Source: Chryseobacterium sp.
GTDB lineage: Bacteria; Bacteroidota; Bacteroidia; Flavobacteriales; Weeksellaceae
Direction: 5' to 3'
NCBI GenBank assembly: GCA_031277615.1
Contig: JAITMC010000023.1
Location: 186,001-250,000, forward strand
DNA: 64,000 nucleotides
Below, piece after piece: positions 8,965 through 18,346 of this stretch (the first letter of the stretch is position 1; each line of letters begins with the position of its first letter). Position numbers and translations under genes: made by a program. The notes under the pieces are model-generated. The model did no database searches, was not told where the DNA came from, and worked only from the letters and a program-made list of their open reading frames with translations.

Positions 8965-10623
8965 ATGGAAGAGCAAAATTCAAATATTTGGTGGCTCAAT
9001 GAAGAGTCTGAGCAGATGCTGAACAGAGGATATCTGCTGAAAGGAGAAACAGTAGAAGGAGCTATTGACAGGATCACCACTGCAGCCGCAAAAAAATTAT
9101 ATAAGCCGGAACTGCAGCCTGCTTTCAAGGAAATGATCACGAAAGGATGGATCAGTTTCTCCTCTCCTGTATGGGCCAATATGGGAACGCAGAGAGGTCT
9201 TCCTATTTCATGTTTTAATGTACATATCCCGGACAGTATTGAGGGAATTACCCACAAAATGGGTGAAGTGATCATGCAGACGAAAATCGGGGGCGGAACT
9301 TCAGGATATTTCGGTGAACTTCGTAACAGAGGGACTGCTGTAACGGATAACGGTAAATCTTCAGGAGCTGTTTCTTTTATGAAGCTGTTCGATACTGCTA
9401 TGGATGTAGTTTCCCAGGGCGGGGTGAGAAGAGGGGCTTTTGCTGCCTATCTTGATATTGACCACGGGGATATTGAAGAATTCTTATCGATTAAAGATAT
9501 CGGAAGCCCGATCCAGAACCTGTTTACAGGAATCTGTGTTCCGGATTACTGGATGCAGGATATGATTGACGGGGATATGGATAAGCGTAAGATCTGGGCA
9601 AGAGTTCTGGAAAGCCGTCAGCAGAAAGGTCTTCCTTACATTTTCTTTACGGATAATGTGAACAGAAACAAACCTCAGGTGTATAAGGACCTGGGAATGC
9701 CTGTGAATGCAAGTAACCTTTGCTCTGAAATCATGCTTCCGTCTACCAGAGAAGAGTCTTTCATCTGCTGTTTATCTTCTATGAACTTAGAACTGTATGA
9801 CGAGTGGAAAGATACGGATGCGGTAAAGCTTGCAGTATATTTCCTGGATGCGGTTTTAACTGAGTTTATTGAGAAAACGGAAGGAAACTATTACCTTCAG
9901 GGAGCAAGAAACTTTGCATTACGCCACAGAGCTCTTGGTCTGGGAGTTTTAGGATACCACTCTTATTTACAGAAAAATATGATTCCGTTTGAAAGTTTTG
10001 AAGCGACTCAGTTCAATGCAAGAGCTTTCAGACATATCAAAGAACAGGCTGAACAGGCATCCAGAGAGCTGGCCAATATTTACGGTGAACCGGAATTACT
10101 GAAAGGCTACGGGCTAAGAAATACTACCACAATGGCTATCGCTCCTACCACTTCAAGCTCGGCTATCTTAGGGCAGACTTCTCCAGGAATTGAGCCTTTT
10201 GCATCCAACTATTATAAAGCCGGTCTTGCCAAAGGAAACTTTATGCGTAAGAATAAATATCTTGCTAAGCTACTTGAGGAGAAAGGTCTTGACAATGAGG
10301 AAACATGGAGAACCATCATGTTGAACCACGGTTCTGTACAGCATCTTTCTGAACTTACTGATGAGGAAAAAGCAGTATTCAAAACATTTAAAGAAATTTC
10401 TCCGATGGAGATTATTTCCCAAGCAGCACAAAGACAGCAGTATATTGACCAGGCGCAGTCGCTGAATCTTCAGATCCCGTCTACAATGCCGGTAAAAGAT
10501 GTGAATTACCTTTATATTGAAGCATGGAAAAAAGGAGTGAAAACCCTTTATTATCAAAGAAGTTCATCCGTATCCAAAGAGATGATGGTGAACTTTGTTT
10601 CCTGCTCTTCCTGTGAGGCATAA
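8965..10623 (+). CDS. nrdA: Class I ribonucleotide reductase, large (alpha) subunit, short form
   Basis: The 552-aa catalytic subunit reduces ribonucleoside diphosphates. Key residues are present: Cys in LPISCFNVH, the NLCSE active-site motif (Asn, thiyl Cys, Glu), the second redox Cys in SFICCLSS, the two adjacent Tyr of the radical path in KTLYYQR, and a C-terminal Cys pair (SCSSCEA) that reloads the active site. At 552 residues it lacks the N-terminal ATP-cone of long NrdA proteins, so overall activity control by dATP should be absent or handled otherwise. It is read with nrdB and is followed by a strong terminator. Confidence 0.96.
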   Translation: MEEQNSNIWWLNEESEQMLNRGYLLKGETVEGAIDRITTAAAKKLYKPELQPAFKEMITKGWISFSSPVWANMGTQRGLPISCFNVHIPDSIEGITHKMGEVIMQTKIGGGTSGYFGELRNRGTAVTDNGKSSGAVSFMKLFDTAMDVVSQGGVRRGAFAAYLDIDHGDIEEFLSIKDIGSPIQNLFTGICVPDYWMQDMIDGDMDKRKIWARVLESRQQKGLPYIFFTDNVNRNKPQVYKDLGMPVNASNLCSEIMLPSTREESFICCLSSMNLELYDEWKDTDAVKLAVYFLDAVLTEFIEKTEGNYYLQGARNFALRHRALGLGVLGYHSYLQKNMIPFESFEATQFNARAFRHIKEQAEQASRELANIYGEPELLKGYGLRNTTTMAIAPTTSSSAILGQTSPGIEPFASNYYKAGLAKGNFMRKNKYLAKLLEEKGLDNEETWRTIMLNHGSVQHLSELTDEEKAVFKTFKEISPMEIISQAAQRQQYIDQAQSLNLQIPSTMPVKDVNYLYIEAWKKGVKTLYYQRSSSVSKEMMVNFVSCSSCEA

Positions 10624-10652
10624 TTCACAAGTAATAAACTATTTATATATAC

Positions 10653-10681
10653 AAAAGCACGCTTTACGGCGTGCTTTTTTT
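10653..10681 (+). terminator. Rho-independent terminator after nrdA
   Basis: A GC-rich stem (agcacgc with gcgtgct) around a 6-base loop is followed by seven T. It starts 30 bases after the nrdA stop codon. Confidence 0.9.
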
Positions 10682-11082
10682 GCGCCTGATGAAATTTTAA
10701 CAAATTTTAACTTTTATAATAAGTCCACTCCTTAAGTCCCCAATCATTTATCAATACGGGGAATAATGGGAACTCATTCTCTAATAGGTGAATCAAATCC
10801 TTGTAACCAGACAAACAGCCTATTATAATATCATAATTTTATATACATTTGTTTAAAATTACACTACAATTATTTATTTAAACAGTAAAATATTAATTTA
10901 AAAACTAAATGAAATTAATATAAATTTAAAACAATAAACTATTTTCAATAAGCGTAGAAAAAACACAGAATAAAAATTAAACCCAAATACGACTAAAAAT
11001 CAGACACACTTTCTAAACAATTAACATTTACCGGCATGGACACCCGGTAAAATTAAAACACACATAAAAAAAATATTTCGAC
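10682..11082. other. AT-rich intergenic region with a possible -7 box
   Basis: These 401 bases show no coding potential on either strand. A TACATTTG match to the Bacteroidota -7 element lies at 10844-10851 and could start a transcript with a leader of about 230 bases for the secreted-protein genes that follow. A small inverted repeat (accgg/ccggt) occurs near 11030-11050. Confidence 0.35.
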
Positions 11083-11655
11083 ATGTACAAAATTATTACC
11101 TTAATTTTGGTGATGGCCTATGGCTCCGTTACCGCTCAGGTTGGTATCAACACATCCAACCCTGACCCAAGTGCCGCTTTAGATGTTACCAGTACTTCAA
11201 AAGGCATTCTTCTTCCCAGAATTACAACCCTTACTTCAGTGGCCAACCCCGCAACAGGACTCGTAGTCTTTGACAACAACAAAAAATGTATCAGTCAGAA
11301 TGTAGGAACTCCTGCAACTCCGGACTGGGTATGCCTTTCCCCTTATTCTGCCAGGTTTTTCTATATGCCCAGTGTAGTTTTTGATACCACAGCACCTGCC
11401 ACGGGGCAGACCAAAGATCTCTACAATTTATATAAAAACCAATTCTCGAATATTCCGGCAAACGCGAAAAGCACATCAGCTCCGGCTACCATTCCGTTTT
11501 TCCCGAATGCTACAGACCTGTATTATTATGTGACGGACTATGATCCGGCTGTATTCAAAATAAACAGCATCAGCAGTACCGGTACACTGAATTATGATAT
11601 CCTATCCAATGCCACTTCCGCATCGTTCATCAATATTGTTTTTGTTGTAAAATAA
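11083..11655 (+). CDS. Secreted protein with flavobacterial surface-protein N-terminal motif
   Basis: This 190-aa protein starts with a Sec signal peptide (cleavage after about residue 18, VTAQ). It then has the motif VGINTSNPDPSAALDV followed by STSKGILLPRIT, common at the start of flavobacterial secreted and fibre-like proteins. The remainder is small-residue and Thr-rich, suggesting beta structure, and has no T9SS C-terminal domain. The lectin-like gene begins 6 bases after its stop, so the two form an operon. Function unknown. Confidence 0.8.
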   Translation: MYKIITLILVMAYGSVTAQVGINTSNPDPSAALDVTSTSKGILLPRITTLTSVANPATGLVVFDNNKKCISQNVGTPATPDWVCLSPYSARFFYMPSVVFDTTAPATGQTKDLYNLYKNQFSNIPANAKSTSAPATIPFFPNATDLYYYVTDYDPAVFKINSISSTGTLNYDILSNATSASFINIVFVVK

Positions 11656-11661
11656 ACGATC

Positions 11662-13230
11662 ATGGAACAGAATATCAAAAGGCCATCATGGATGTGCCTG
11701 CTCTTCATCCTACTTGCTCATTTTACCAATGCGCAGACAGACAGCACGGAAGCAGCCAGTATTTACGGATTTTATTCCTATTCAAGTTCGCTGATGAATG
11801 CTTCTTCAGCATCGGAGCTTTCTATCCAGGGAAATGCTTCCCACACCTCAACGGGAATACAGCTTACCCCTGCTCTATCGGGGCAGTTCGGCGGCCTGTT
11901 CATCAATGGAAGAACATTTACCTCTGTAAACGGACTTCATGTTGAATTTGAATATGATATGAAAAACGGTACCCCATTAGGCGGTGTCTATGGGGACGGA
12001 TTATCATTCTTTCTTTATGACGGATCAGTGAGCAATCCGGTTATCGGAGCACGCGGAGCAGGTTTGGGATATGCTTATAACAGGACAAAAGATAACTATT
12101 CATCCCAAAGAAAAGCGGGCCTTACGGGCGCTTATCTTGGGATTGCTCTGGATGAATTCGGAAATTTCAAATCGAAACGTTTTCAGGGGGATTCCAGGAT
12201 AAATGGTATTTCAGGGGTTTCATGGAGCCAGGGAGCAAGTCATGTTACTTTAAGAGGGGCAAGAGGAAGTGCCATCAATACAACGGGTTTAGGAGATGGT
12301 TTTACGGGTTACCCGGTTCTTACCACCCGCACCACCTTAACCAATTCCGGTACTGTTGGCAGAATACTTCAGACTAACAGAAGCTATGTTGCCACCACCA
12401 ATACGCTTACCTCTTTATTTGACCTCAGAAACAACAACGGAGAGTTCAGAAAGGTGTATCTGGACCTGATTCCTCATTTCACCAGTCCTACCACTACTGA
12501 CGGATTTGATATTAAAGTAGATATTCAGACGGTGCAAAACGGAACTCCTGTCAATGTGATCAATTATTATCATTATCCTACTTCGGTCCCTTACACCGAA
12601 AACGCCAATCCGCAGACCAGCGATTTTAACAGTTCTGATACTGAGGGAGCTGCCACCAGCCAAACCCTTAATACAAGCGTTCCGGCTTTCCTGAAGTTAG
12701 GTTTCGCTGCCTCAACCGGAGCAGCTTTTCAGCAGCATATCATCAGGAATGTAAAGCTTACTTTGCCTTATTCTGCTACAGCGAGTGATGATGTGGCTTC
12801 TACATGCAAATTTCAGCCGGTTTCCATTCCGGTTTTCAATAATGATATAGCCTATAAAGGACCTATCAGCATCACTACTCCGCCAACAGGCAGTAAGGAC
12901 AATATTGATTATACTACATTCAGCTTCATCAAAAACAGTGAAACAGATCTTACCCTGTACCGTAAAAAGGTTACCGCTCAGGGAACGTGGACTTATAATA
13001 AATCTACGGGAACGGTTACCTTCAGCCCTTCGGCAGGATTTACCGGTACGGCAACAATGACTTACACCATTAAAGGAAAAACCTTAAAAGATTCCAGTGG
13101 AAAAATCATTGAACCCTACGGAGATACCGCATACCGGTCGGTTCCGGCAACCATTACGGTTAATTTAAAAACTTCAGGATGTATTTATTCTGTGGTTTCC
13201 AATAAAATGGTCACCCAGGGCATTAAATAA
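11662..13230 (+). CDS. Secreted L-type lectin-like protein with CshA-type repeat
   Basis: The 522-aa protein has a signal peptide (cleavage near residue 24, NAQT). Residues about 45-190 resemble a legume/L-type lectin sandwich: the segment GDGLSFFLYDG, then AGLGYAYN and GAYLGIALDEFGNF, as seen in bacterial lectin-like domains where the last stretch holds Ca-binding acidic residues. Residues about 375-505 resemble a CshA fibril repeat (TFSPSAGFTGTATMTYTI). No Por C-terminal domain is seen. A surface carbohydrate-binding adhesin is the best guess, probably working with the preceding secreted protein. Confidence 0.78.
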   Translation: MEQNIKRPSWMCLLFILLAHFTNAQTDSTEAASIYGFYSYSSSLMNASSASELSIQGNASHTSTGIQLTPALSGQFGGLFINGRTFTSVNGLHVEFEYDMKNGTPLGGVYGDGLSFFLYDGSVSNPVIGARGAGLGYAYNRTKDNYSSQRKAGLTGAYLGIALDEFGNFKSKRFQGDSRINGISGVSWSQGASHVTLRGARGSAINTTGLGDGFTGYPVLTTRTTLTNSGTVGRILQTNRSYVATTNTLTSLFDLRNNNGEFRKVYLDLIPHFTSPTTTDGFDIKVDIQTVQNGTPVNVINYYHYPTSVPYTENANPQTSDFNSSDTEGAATSQTLNTSVPAFLKLGFAASTGAAFQQHIIRNVKLTLPYSATASDDVASTCKFQPVSIPVFNNDIAYKGPISITTPPTGSKDNIDYTTFSFIKNSETDLTLYRKKVTAQGTWTYNKSTGTVTFSPSAGFTGTATMTYTIKGKTLKDSSGKIIEPYGDTAYRSVPATITVNLKTSGCIYSVVSNKMVTQGIK

Positions 13231-13289
13231 ATTACCCAATTCATCTTAAAAGCTGCAGATTAATTTTTTGCAGCTTTATTTTTTTTTAA

Positions 13290-13314
13290 AAATGTAAAAT
13301 ATTTTTTACATTTG
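13290..13314 (+). promoter_or_regulatory. Perfect palindrome overlapping a -7 box (candidate operator)
   Basis: The arms aaatgtaaaa (13290-13299) and ttttacattt (13304-13313) are perfectly complementary with a 4-base spacer. The second arm is part of TACATTTG (13307-13314), a match to the Bacteroidota -7 consensus. The palindrome lies 23 bases upstream of the operon that encodes an XRE regulator, the expected place for an autoregulatory operator. Confidence 0.55.
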
Positions 13315-13336
13315 TATTAATTAAAAACTAATTAAT

Positions 13337-13792
13337 ATGAATACATTACCTCTTTTTCCCAACCGGTTTAAAAGAATAGGCTGGTTGATCTTTATCCCGT
13401 CTTTAGTATTGGGAATTTTATCCCTCACCTCTATTTTTAATTTTCCGGAAATTACTCTGCCTGTTTTCTATAATTCGGGATTTCCTTTAAGCAATGAGGA
13501 TTCAGGGTTATTTAAAAATACGGATATCGCTATTTTTCCTAATCTGTTCGGTGTACTTATCATCATCGGAGGGATGCTGACAGGATGCTCGAAAGAAAAA
13601 GTTGAGGATGAATATATTTCAAACTTACGGCTGAGATCGGTGTTCTGGAGCCTTATCACCACTTATGCTCTTGTTCTCATCCTGTTTCTTACTGTTTTCG
13701 GAAATGAATTTTTTACGGTGATGATCCTTATCATGTTTCTCCCATTGGTTCTTTACATTTTCAGGTTTAATTATGTACTGCTTAAAAGATGA
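13337..13792 (+). CDS. Small integral membrane protein paired with an XRE regulator
   Basis: The 151-aa protein has about four hydrophobic segments (near residues 14-33, 75-85, 102-122 and 127-145). I cannot assign a function. It overlaps the regulator gene by 4 bases (ATGA), a layout typical of translationally coupled pairs in which a membrane protein and a YozG-like repressor are made together. The upstream palindrome may be the shared control site. Confidence 0.8.
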   Translation: MNTLPLFPNRFKRIGWLIFIPSLVLGILSLTSIFNFPEITLPVFYNSGFPLSNEDSGLFKNTDIAIFPNLFGVLIIIGGMLTGCSKEKVEDEYISNLRLRSVFWSLITTYALVLILFLTVFGNEFFTVMILIMFLPLVLYIFRFNYVLLKR

Positions 13793-13989
13793 AAAATACC
13801 ATTAAGTTTGAAAGAGCTTTAAAAAATATTACCCAGGAAGAACTGGCCAAAGCCATTGGCGTATCCAGACAGACCATCAATGCTATGGAATCCGGTAAAT
13901 ACTGTCCTTCAACCATTCTGGCTCTGAAAATTGCAAAGTATTTCAGCAGGAAAGTAGACGATATTTTTGAACTGGAAGATGATGATTAA
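13789..13989 (+). CDS. XRE-family helix-turn-helix regulator (YozG-like)
   Basis: The 66-aa protein is almost entirely a Cro/CI-type helix-turn-helix. Helices 2 and 3 are seen in TQEELAKAIGVSRQTINAME, and the tail KVDDIFELEDDD is typical of short YozG-like regulators. It probably binds as a dimer to DNA near its own operon. It overlaps the membrane-protein gene by 4 bases. Confidence 0.92.
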   Translation: MKNTIKFERALKNITQEELAKAIGVSRQTINAMESGKYCPSTILALKIAKYFSRKVDDIFELEDDD

Positions 13990-14100
13990 TCTTAAAAATC
14001 AAGATTTCTATTGATGAAGTTTAAGATCTGCACCATTTGTTGGATTTGCGAGCATATCCTATTTTTGAATTATTTCTTTAATCTTGTTCTTGACGGATAA

Positions 14101-14347
14101 ATAACTGTATTTTTTAGGGTAACGCAACTATTTTTCTTTAATTCTGTTGATTTAGGGAGCAAAAACAGAATCAATTCCGTTGATTCAATGAAGCTGATCT
14201 TGTAAGAAACAATTATTTGCAACAGGTTACGTAATTAATCATCAATCAGGTTACGATGAAGTCAAAAAGAACAAAAGCTTTGAATACCAGAGTTTTTTAT
14301 TCAATTACTTTGCAAATGGAGGTTTAGTTAAGCTTAAAAATAGATAA
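14101..14347 (+). pseudogene. Probable decayed gene fragment in an intergenic region
   Basis: The 640-base gap after the XRE gene contains two adjoining open stretches in different frames with protein-like composition. The first (14101-14205) reads through NSVDLGSKNRINSVDSMKLI. The second (14204-14347) reads through LFATGYVINHQSGYDEVKKN and ends LVKLKNR before a stop. There is no good start codon. Joined by a single frameshift they would make about 80 residues of a plausible C-terminus, so I read this as a gene remnant. Family unknown. Confidence 0.35.
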
Positions 14348-14356
14348 TCAGAATAT

Positions 14357-14384
14357 AAAAACCACAGTTTCCTGCTGTGGTTTT
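14357..14384. terminator. Hairpin terminator, possibly bidirectional
   Basis: A perfect 10-bp stem (aaaaccacag with ctgtggtttt) surrounds a 7-base loop, with A on one flank and T on the other. It follows the decayed gene fragment and precedes the promoter of the leucine-rich protein gene. Confidence 0.7.
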
Positions 14385-14537
14385 ATAATTTAATAGCTAA
14401 AAATAACTATTTATAGTTATAAATTTTTTCAGTTTATGAGGAGAAAATCTTTTAAAAAATTGATTTTGACTGTTTTTTTTTGTCATTTCAATGTTCTGTA
14501 AAATTAAAAAAATAATTTATAAACAGCTAAAATTCAA

Positions 14538-14564
14538 TTTGTTTCAAAAAAACGATTATATTTA
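14538..14564 (+). promoter_or_regulatory. Candidate promoter of the leucine-rich T9SS cargo gene
   Basis: TTTG at 14538-14541 and TATATTTA at 14557-14564 resemble the Bacteroidota -33 and -7 elements (the second differs from TAnnTTTG at the last base). The leader to the start codon at 14632 would be about 60 bases. Confidence 0.4.
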
Positions 14565-14631
14565 CACCGTCAAATTGTACACGATGAGATCGGCTACACT
14601 CTGATATAACTATAACTTTAAAAACTCAAAT

Positions 14632-16788
14632 ATGAAAAAGATTTTTCTTACCTTATCGGTAGGGGTGTTTTCTGTCACTTACGCACAGAACCTGAATTTT
14701 TACGATTCAAAATTTAAAGCACTTCTTTTAAGCTCTACCGCCAGCAACTCTATTGTAAAAGACCTTAGTGGAAATTCTATCGCGATAGATACCAACGGAG
14801 ATGGTGAAATTCAGCTGTCTGAAGCACAGCAGGTAAAAATACTGAACCTGAATCTGGATCCTTCCCAAACCCTTATTGACCCTAACGGTGATCCCTACGA
14901 TTCCAGCAATATCAATGTAGCGTATTACAACAGCCATCTGCCGGACGGGATTTCGGATGCCCTTCTTTTTCCGAATCTTGAAGAGCTTTATTTCCGGGAT
15001 ACCAAAACGGCCAGTATCAGCTTTACCAACAATGCCAAAATCAGAAAAGTACAGGGAAGACCTTTTTATTATGATTTTTCACAAGGCGGGTTATACAGTC
15101 CTTCTGCTGTCAACCTTTCTTTCGATAACTGTTCAGCCATTACTGATATTGCTGATATTATTGCTTTTCCATCTAACTCCAGCCCCTGGAGAGCTCCTGA
15201 AAACACATTGACCATCAGAAACTGCCAGCAGATCAACGGGGATATCGTCATTAATTCAGCGGACCTTGAAGAACTTTATATTCAGGACTCAAATATTAAT
15301 ACGCTTACGTTTAATTCCTGCCGATATCTGAAAAAAATTGCTGTTCCTAACCTGAGCTCCCTGACAAAAATTTCGGTGCTGGGAGGACCAAGCGGAAGCC
15401 CGCTTTATATGCAGAATATTGAGCTGATCGCCAATAACTGTGTTAATTTACAGGAAATAAAGGCAGACACTGATCATTATAATTCCACCGGAGCCTACTT
15501 TTCTTCGGTAAACCTTAACGGATGCACTTCCTTAAAGAAAATTATGGGACTGAATGCTCCTGTAATTGATTTCAGCACGGCAGGACTCGTTAATCTGGAA
15601 GAACTGGACTGTTCATTTTATAACAGATATATTTACCATACCACATCAGGAGTTTATTTCGGGGATGTAACATCCTTAAATCTTACCGGACTTCCTAAGC
15701 TTAAGGTATTAAAAGCTTTTAACCAGAAAATCACCAATCAGGTCAACTTCAGCACAGCGCAAGCATTGGAAAATATTGATATCAGCAATTCCTGCGGTTA
15801 TATGAATACCGTGAATGTAAGCAATCTTTCTCAGTTACACACTTTAGCCACAAGCCGAACCAATCCTAATGATAATCAAGGCAATACAGATTTGGAACAT
15901 ATTATTGCTAAAAATTGTGTCGCTCTAACCAGTCTGGTATTTTCCAGTAATGTTAATTTAAAAAGTTTGGATGTAGAAAACTGCATCAGCCTGGATAAAA
16001 TGATAATCGACAGCCATCCTTACATGACGAACATTTCCAGTCTGGAAGACATTAATTTAAAACAATGCACCGGACTTACAGAAGTATCGATATCCGATAA
16101 TAAAGTATCTTCTCTGAACATCCAGGGCTGTACCGCACTGAAATCACTGGAGCTCACTAATCTGAGCCTGCTGCCTGCCTTATCCATGACAGACAACACC
16201 CAACTGGAAACCTTAGGCCTCTTTTCATTACCTTTACTGGCACAGGCCAATACATCTGCCAATCCCTATCTTAAAACAGTCAACGTTGTTAATTGTCCAC
16301 AAATTACCCAGCTGAATTTTTCCGCTTCATCTCATATGGAAGTCCTGGGGCTAACCAATATGCGTAACCTTACGTATGTGAATCTGAGAAACGGAGCTAT
16401 AGAAGATGTTCTTCTCGATTATGAGGGCTATACCCCGAACTTATCCATGTGTGTGGACGATGCCCAGCTGAGTGATCTTCAGACGATGTATCCGGAAGTT
16501 AATTTTACCACCAATTGTGGAGGAGGTGTTTTAGCCAACAAAGAATCTGAACAGACTGCCCATTCTGTGAAAATCTACCCTAATCCTACCAAAGACAGAA
16601 TACAGATCAGATACGACAGTCCGATAAAAAATGTAACGATCATCAATCCTCAGGGAATGGTCATGTTTAACCGTAATTATAATACAGAGCTCGTTAATAT
16701 TGATCTTTCGGACTATCAGAGTGCTGTTTATCTCATCAGAATCACGACCGATAAAGGTCAGTTTTCTGAAAAGGTGATCAAAAATTAA
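14632..16788 (+). CDS. Leucine-rich-repeat-like secreted protein, T9SS cargo
   Basis: The 718-aa protein has a signal peptide (cleavage near residue 19, TYAQ), an EF-hand-like calcium loop DTNGDGEIQLSE (residues 53-64), and a long run of irregular leucine-rich repeats (NLEELYF, LKKIMGL, LEELDCS, LKVLKAF). The last 75 residues are a Por-type sorting domain beginning VKIYPNPTKDRIQIRY and ending VYLIRITTDKGQFSEKVIKN. It should cross the outer membrane through the type IX system and be attached to or released from the cell surface. The role of the repeats is probably protein or glycan binding. Confidence 0.9.
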   Translation: MKKIFLTLSVGVFSVTYAQNLNFYDSKFKALLLSSTASNSIVKDLSGNSIAIDTNGDGEIQLSEAQQVKILNLNLDPSQTLIDPNGDPYDSSNINVAYYNSHLPDGISDALLFPNLEELYFRDTKTASISFTNNAKIRKVQGRPFYYDFSQGGLYSPSAVNLSFDNCSAITDIADIIAFPSNSSPWRAPENTLTIRNCQQINGDIVINSADLEELYIQDSNINTLTFNSCRYLKKIAVPNLSSLTKISVLGGPSGSPLYMQNIELIANNCVNLQEIKADTDHYNSTGAYFSSVNLNGCTSLKKIMGLNAPVIDFSTAGLVNLEELDCSFYNRYIYHTTSGVYFGDVTSLNLTGLPKLKVLKAFNQKITNQVNFSTAQALENIDISNSCGYMNTVNVSNLSQLHTLATSRTNPNDNQGNTDLEHIIAKNCVALTSLVFSSNVNLKSLDVENCISLDKMIIDSHPYMTNISSLEDINLKQCTGLTEVSISDNKVSSLNIQGCTALKSLELTNLSLLPALSMTDNTQLETLGLFSLPLLAQANTSANPYLKTVNVVNCPQITQLNFSASSHMEVLGLTNMRNLTYVNLRNGAIEDVLLDYEGYTPNLSMCVDDAQLSDLQTMYPEVNFTTNCGGGVLANKESEQTAHSVKIYPNPTKDRIQIRYDSPIKNVTIINPQGMVMFNRNYNTELVNIDLSDYQSAVYLIRITTDKGQFSEKVIKN

Positions 16789-16983
16789 TCATTTAGACTG
16801 AATTCAGGAAAAAAATCTGATACAGAGATTGATGATGAAGAATGTTTCTGAGTACTCATTATAACTACAAATACTTCCAGCATCCCTTCTTCCAGCTTCC
16901 AGCCTTTTAATCTTAATTTCCTGAACACAATCAAAGCCAGTTTTCATCAAAAAATCATAGAACTTTCTATGATTTTTTTGGTT

Positions 16984-16991
16984 TATATTTG
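16984..16991 (+). promoter_or_regulatory. -7 box of the DUF72 gene
   Basis: TATATTTG matches TAnnTTTG exactly and lies 32 bases before the start codon at 17024. Confidence 0.45.
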
Positions 16992-17023
16992 TATAGATTG
17001 TTTAATACTATAAAACGACAGAT

Positions 17024-17914
17024 ATGAAATTCGGACAAGTAGAAGATCCTTCAAAAATAGATTTTACCTTACCCAAAGATCATCCGCGGACCCAGGATAT
17101 TCTGAGCCGGAATACAAAAGGACTGGAAAATATTTCGATCGGATGTGCGAAATGGAATAAAACCGACCTTAAAGGATTTTACCCTAAAGGGACAAAAGAT
17201 GAACTGACCTATTATGCAACCCAGTTTAATTCTATAGAACTGAATGCCACGTTCTACGGAATGCCAACTCCCGAACAGGTGCAGACATGGAAGGAAAAAA
17301 CGCCTGAAAACTTTAAATTTTTTCCTAAAATCACCAATACGGTATCCCATTTCAGAAGACTGATTGACGTAACGGAGCCGGTAACCCATTTTGCCCAGGC
17401 TGTGATGAATTTCGATGAAAAACTGGGAATGGCTTTTCTTCAGCTTCATGATAATTTCAAACCGAAAGATTACGACCGGCTGGAAAAATTTGTAAAAGAC
17501 TGGCCCAAAGAAGTTCCCCTGGCCATTGAGCTAAGAAACACGGAATGGTTTACCAATGAGGAAATCCTGAATACAACCTGTGAACTTTTTGAGGCTCACA
17601 ATATCACCAATATCATTGTTGACACCGCCGGACGACGAGATATGCTCCATATGCGCCTTACCACTCCGAACGCATTTATACGCTATGTAGGCGCCAATGC
17701 CGAAAGTGATTATGACAGACTGGATGACTGGATGGAACATTTAACCCGATGGAAGAAGGAAGGCCTTCAGAATCTCTACTTTTTTGTTCACCAGAATGTA
17801 GAAAAAGCGTCTCCTCTGCTTTCTGCTTATTTCATCAAAAAAATGAATGAAGCCTGGAAAACCGATCTGCCTGTTCCTCATATGGCAGTTGAAAGTACGG
17901 GTAGCCTTTTTTAG
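17024..17914 (+). CDS. DUF72 family TIM-barrel protein
   Basis: The 296-aa protein matches the DUF72 (YecE-like) family. The opening strand ISIGCAKWNKTDLKGFYP, then YYATQFNSIELNATFYGMP and later LAIELRNTEWF and LYFFVHQN, are the family's conserved segments. It is a predicted TIM barrel of cytoplasmic location. The biochemical activity of the family is not established. The length is usual. It stands alone with its own -7 box. Confidence 0.92.
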   Translation: MKFGQVEDPSKIDFTLPKDHPRTQDILSRNTKGLENISIGCAKWNKTDLKGFYPKGTKDELTYYATQFNSIELNATFYGMPTPEQVQTWKEKTPENFKFFPKITNTVSHFRRLIDVTEPVTHFAQAVMNFDEKLGMAFLQLHDNFKPKDYDRLEKFVKDWPKEVPLAIELRNTEWFTNEEILNTTCELFEAHNITNIIVDTAGRRDMLHMRLTTPNAFIRYVGANAESDYDRLDDWMEHLTRWKKEGLQNLYFFVHQNVEKASPLLSAYFIKKMNEAWKTDLPVPHMAVESTGSLF

Positions 17915-18054
17915 TTTAAATAAAAAATAGCTTGATATCTGATTGGATTGTTCAAAAATAACGTAGAATCCATGGTTTATATTAAAAAAATTAGTATTTT
18001 AGGGATACATACTGATGTTCGTAAGAACAGGGTATACATAAAATACGAAATGTC

Positions 18055-18285
18055 ATGGAAAAAAAAATTTGCACGATCAGCATTGCCAGCAACTGGCTGG
18101 GCGATGAATACACTTTTTATGAAGATCACAAAATAAAAAGGGTTTACGACAATCACAGTTTAAGCTCAAACCAGACCGAATGGCTGGAGCCTCAGCAAAT
18201 CAGCAAGCACAATAAAGATAAACTGATAAGGAACTGCCCGGAAGAGCATAAGGAAGAAGTGATGATTATTCTGGACTATCCTTGA
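18055..18285 (+). CDS. Small hypothetical protein
   Basis: The 76-aa protein is charged and soluble with no signal peptide or known motif. The start at 18055 gives a compact protein (MEKKICTISIASNWLGDEYT) with normal codon use. An overlapping reading in another frame from 17948 has no such character and was not chosen. It is followed by a hairpin shared with the convergent downstream gene. Confidence 0.65.
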   Translation: MEKKICTISIASNWLGDEYTFYEDHKIKRVYDNHSLSSNQTEWLEPQQISKHNKDKLIRNCPEEHKEEVMIILDYP

Positions 18286-18306
18286 TTTTTAATCATAAGT
18301 AATGGG

Positions 18307-18346
18307 CAATAAGTAATAGATGGGTATTTATTACTTATTGTTTTTT
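18307..18346. terminator. Bidirectional hairpin between convergent genes
   Basis: The inverted repeat caataagtaat / attacttattg (11-bp arms, 18307-18317 and 18330-18340) is followed by six T on the plus strand. It lies between the small hypothetical gene and the end of the minus-strand membrane-protein gene, whose last codons overlap one arm. Confidence 0.65.

Noticed and set aside
17948-18136. A 62-codon reading frame overlapping the small gene at 18055
   Set aside because: Its composition is not protein-like and it lies mostly out of frame over a better-supported gene.
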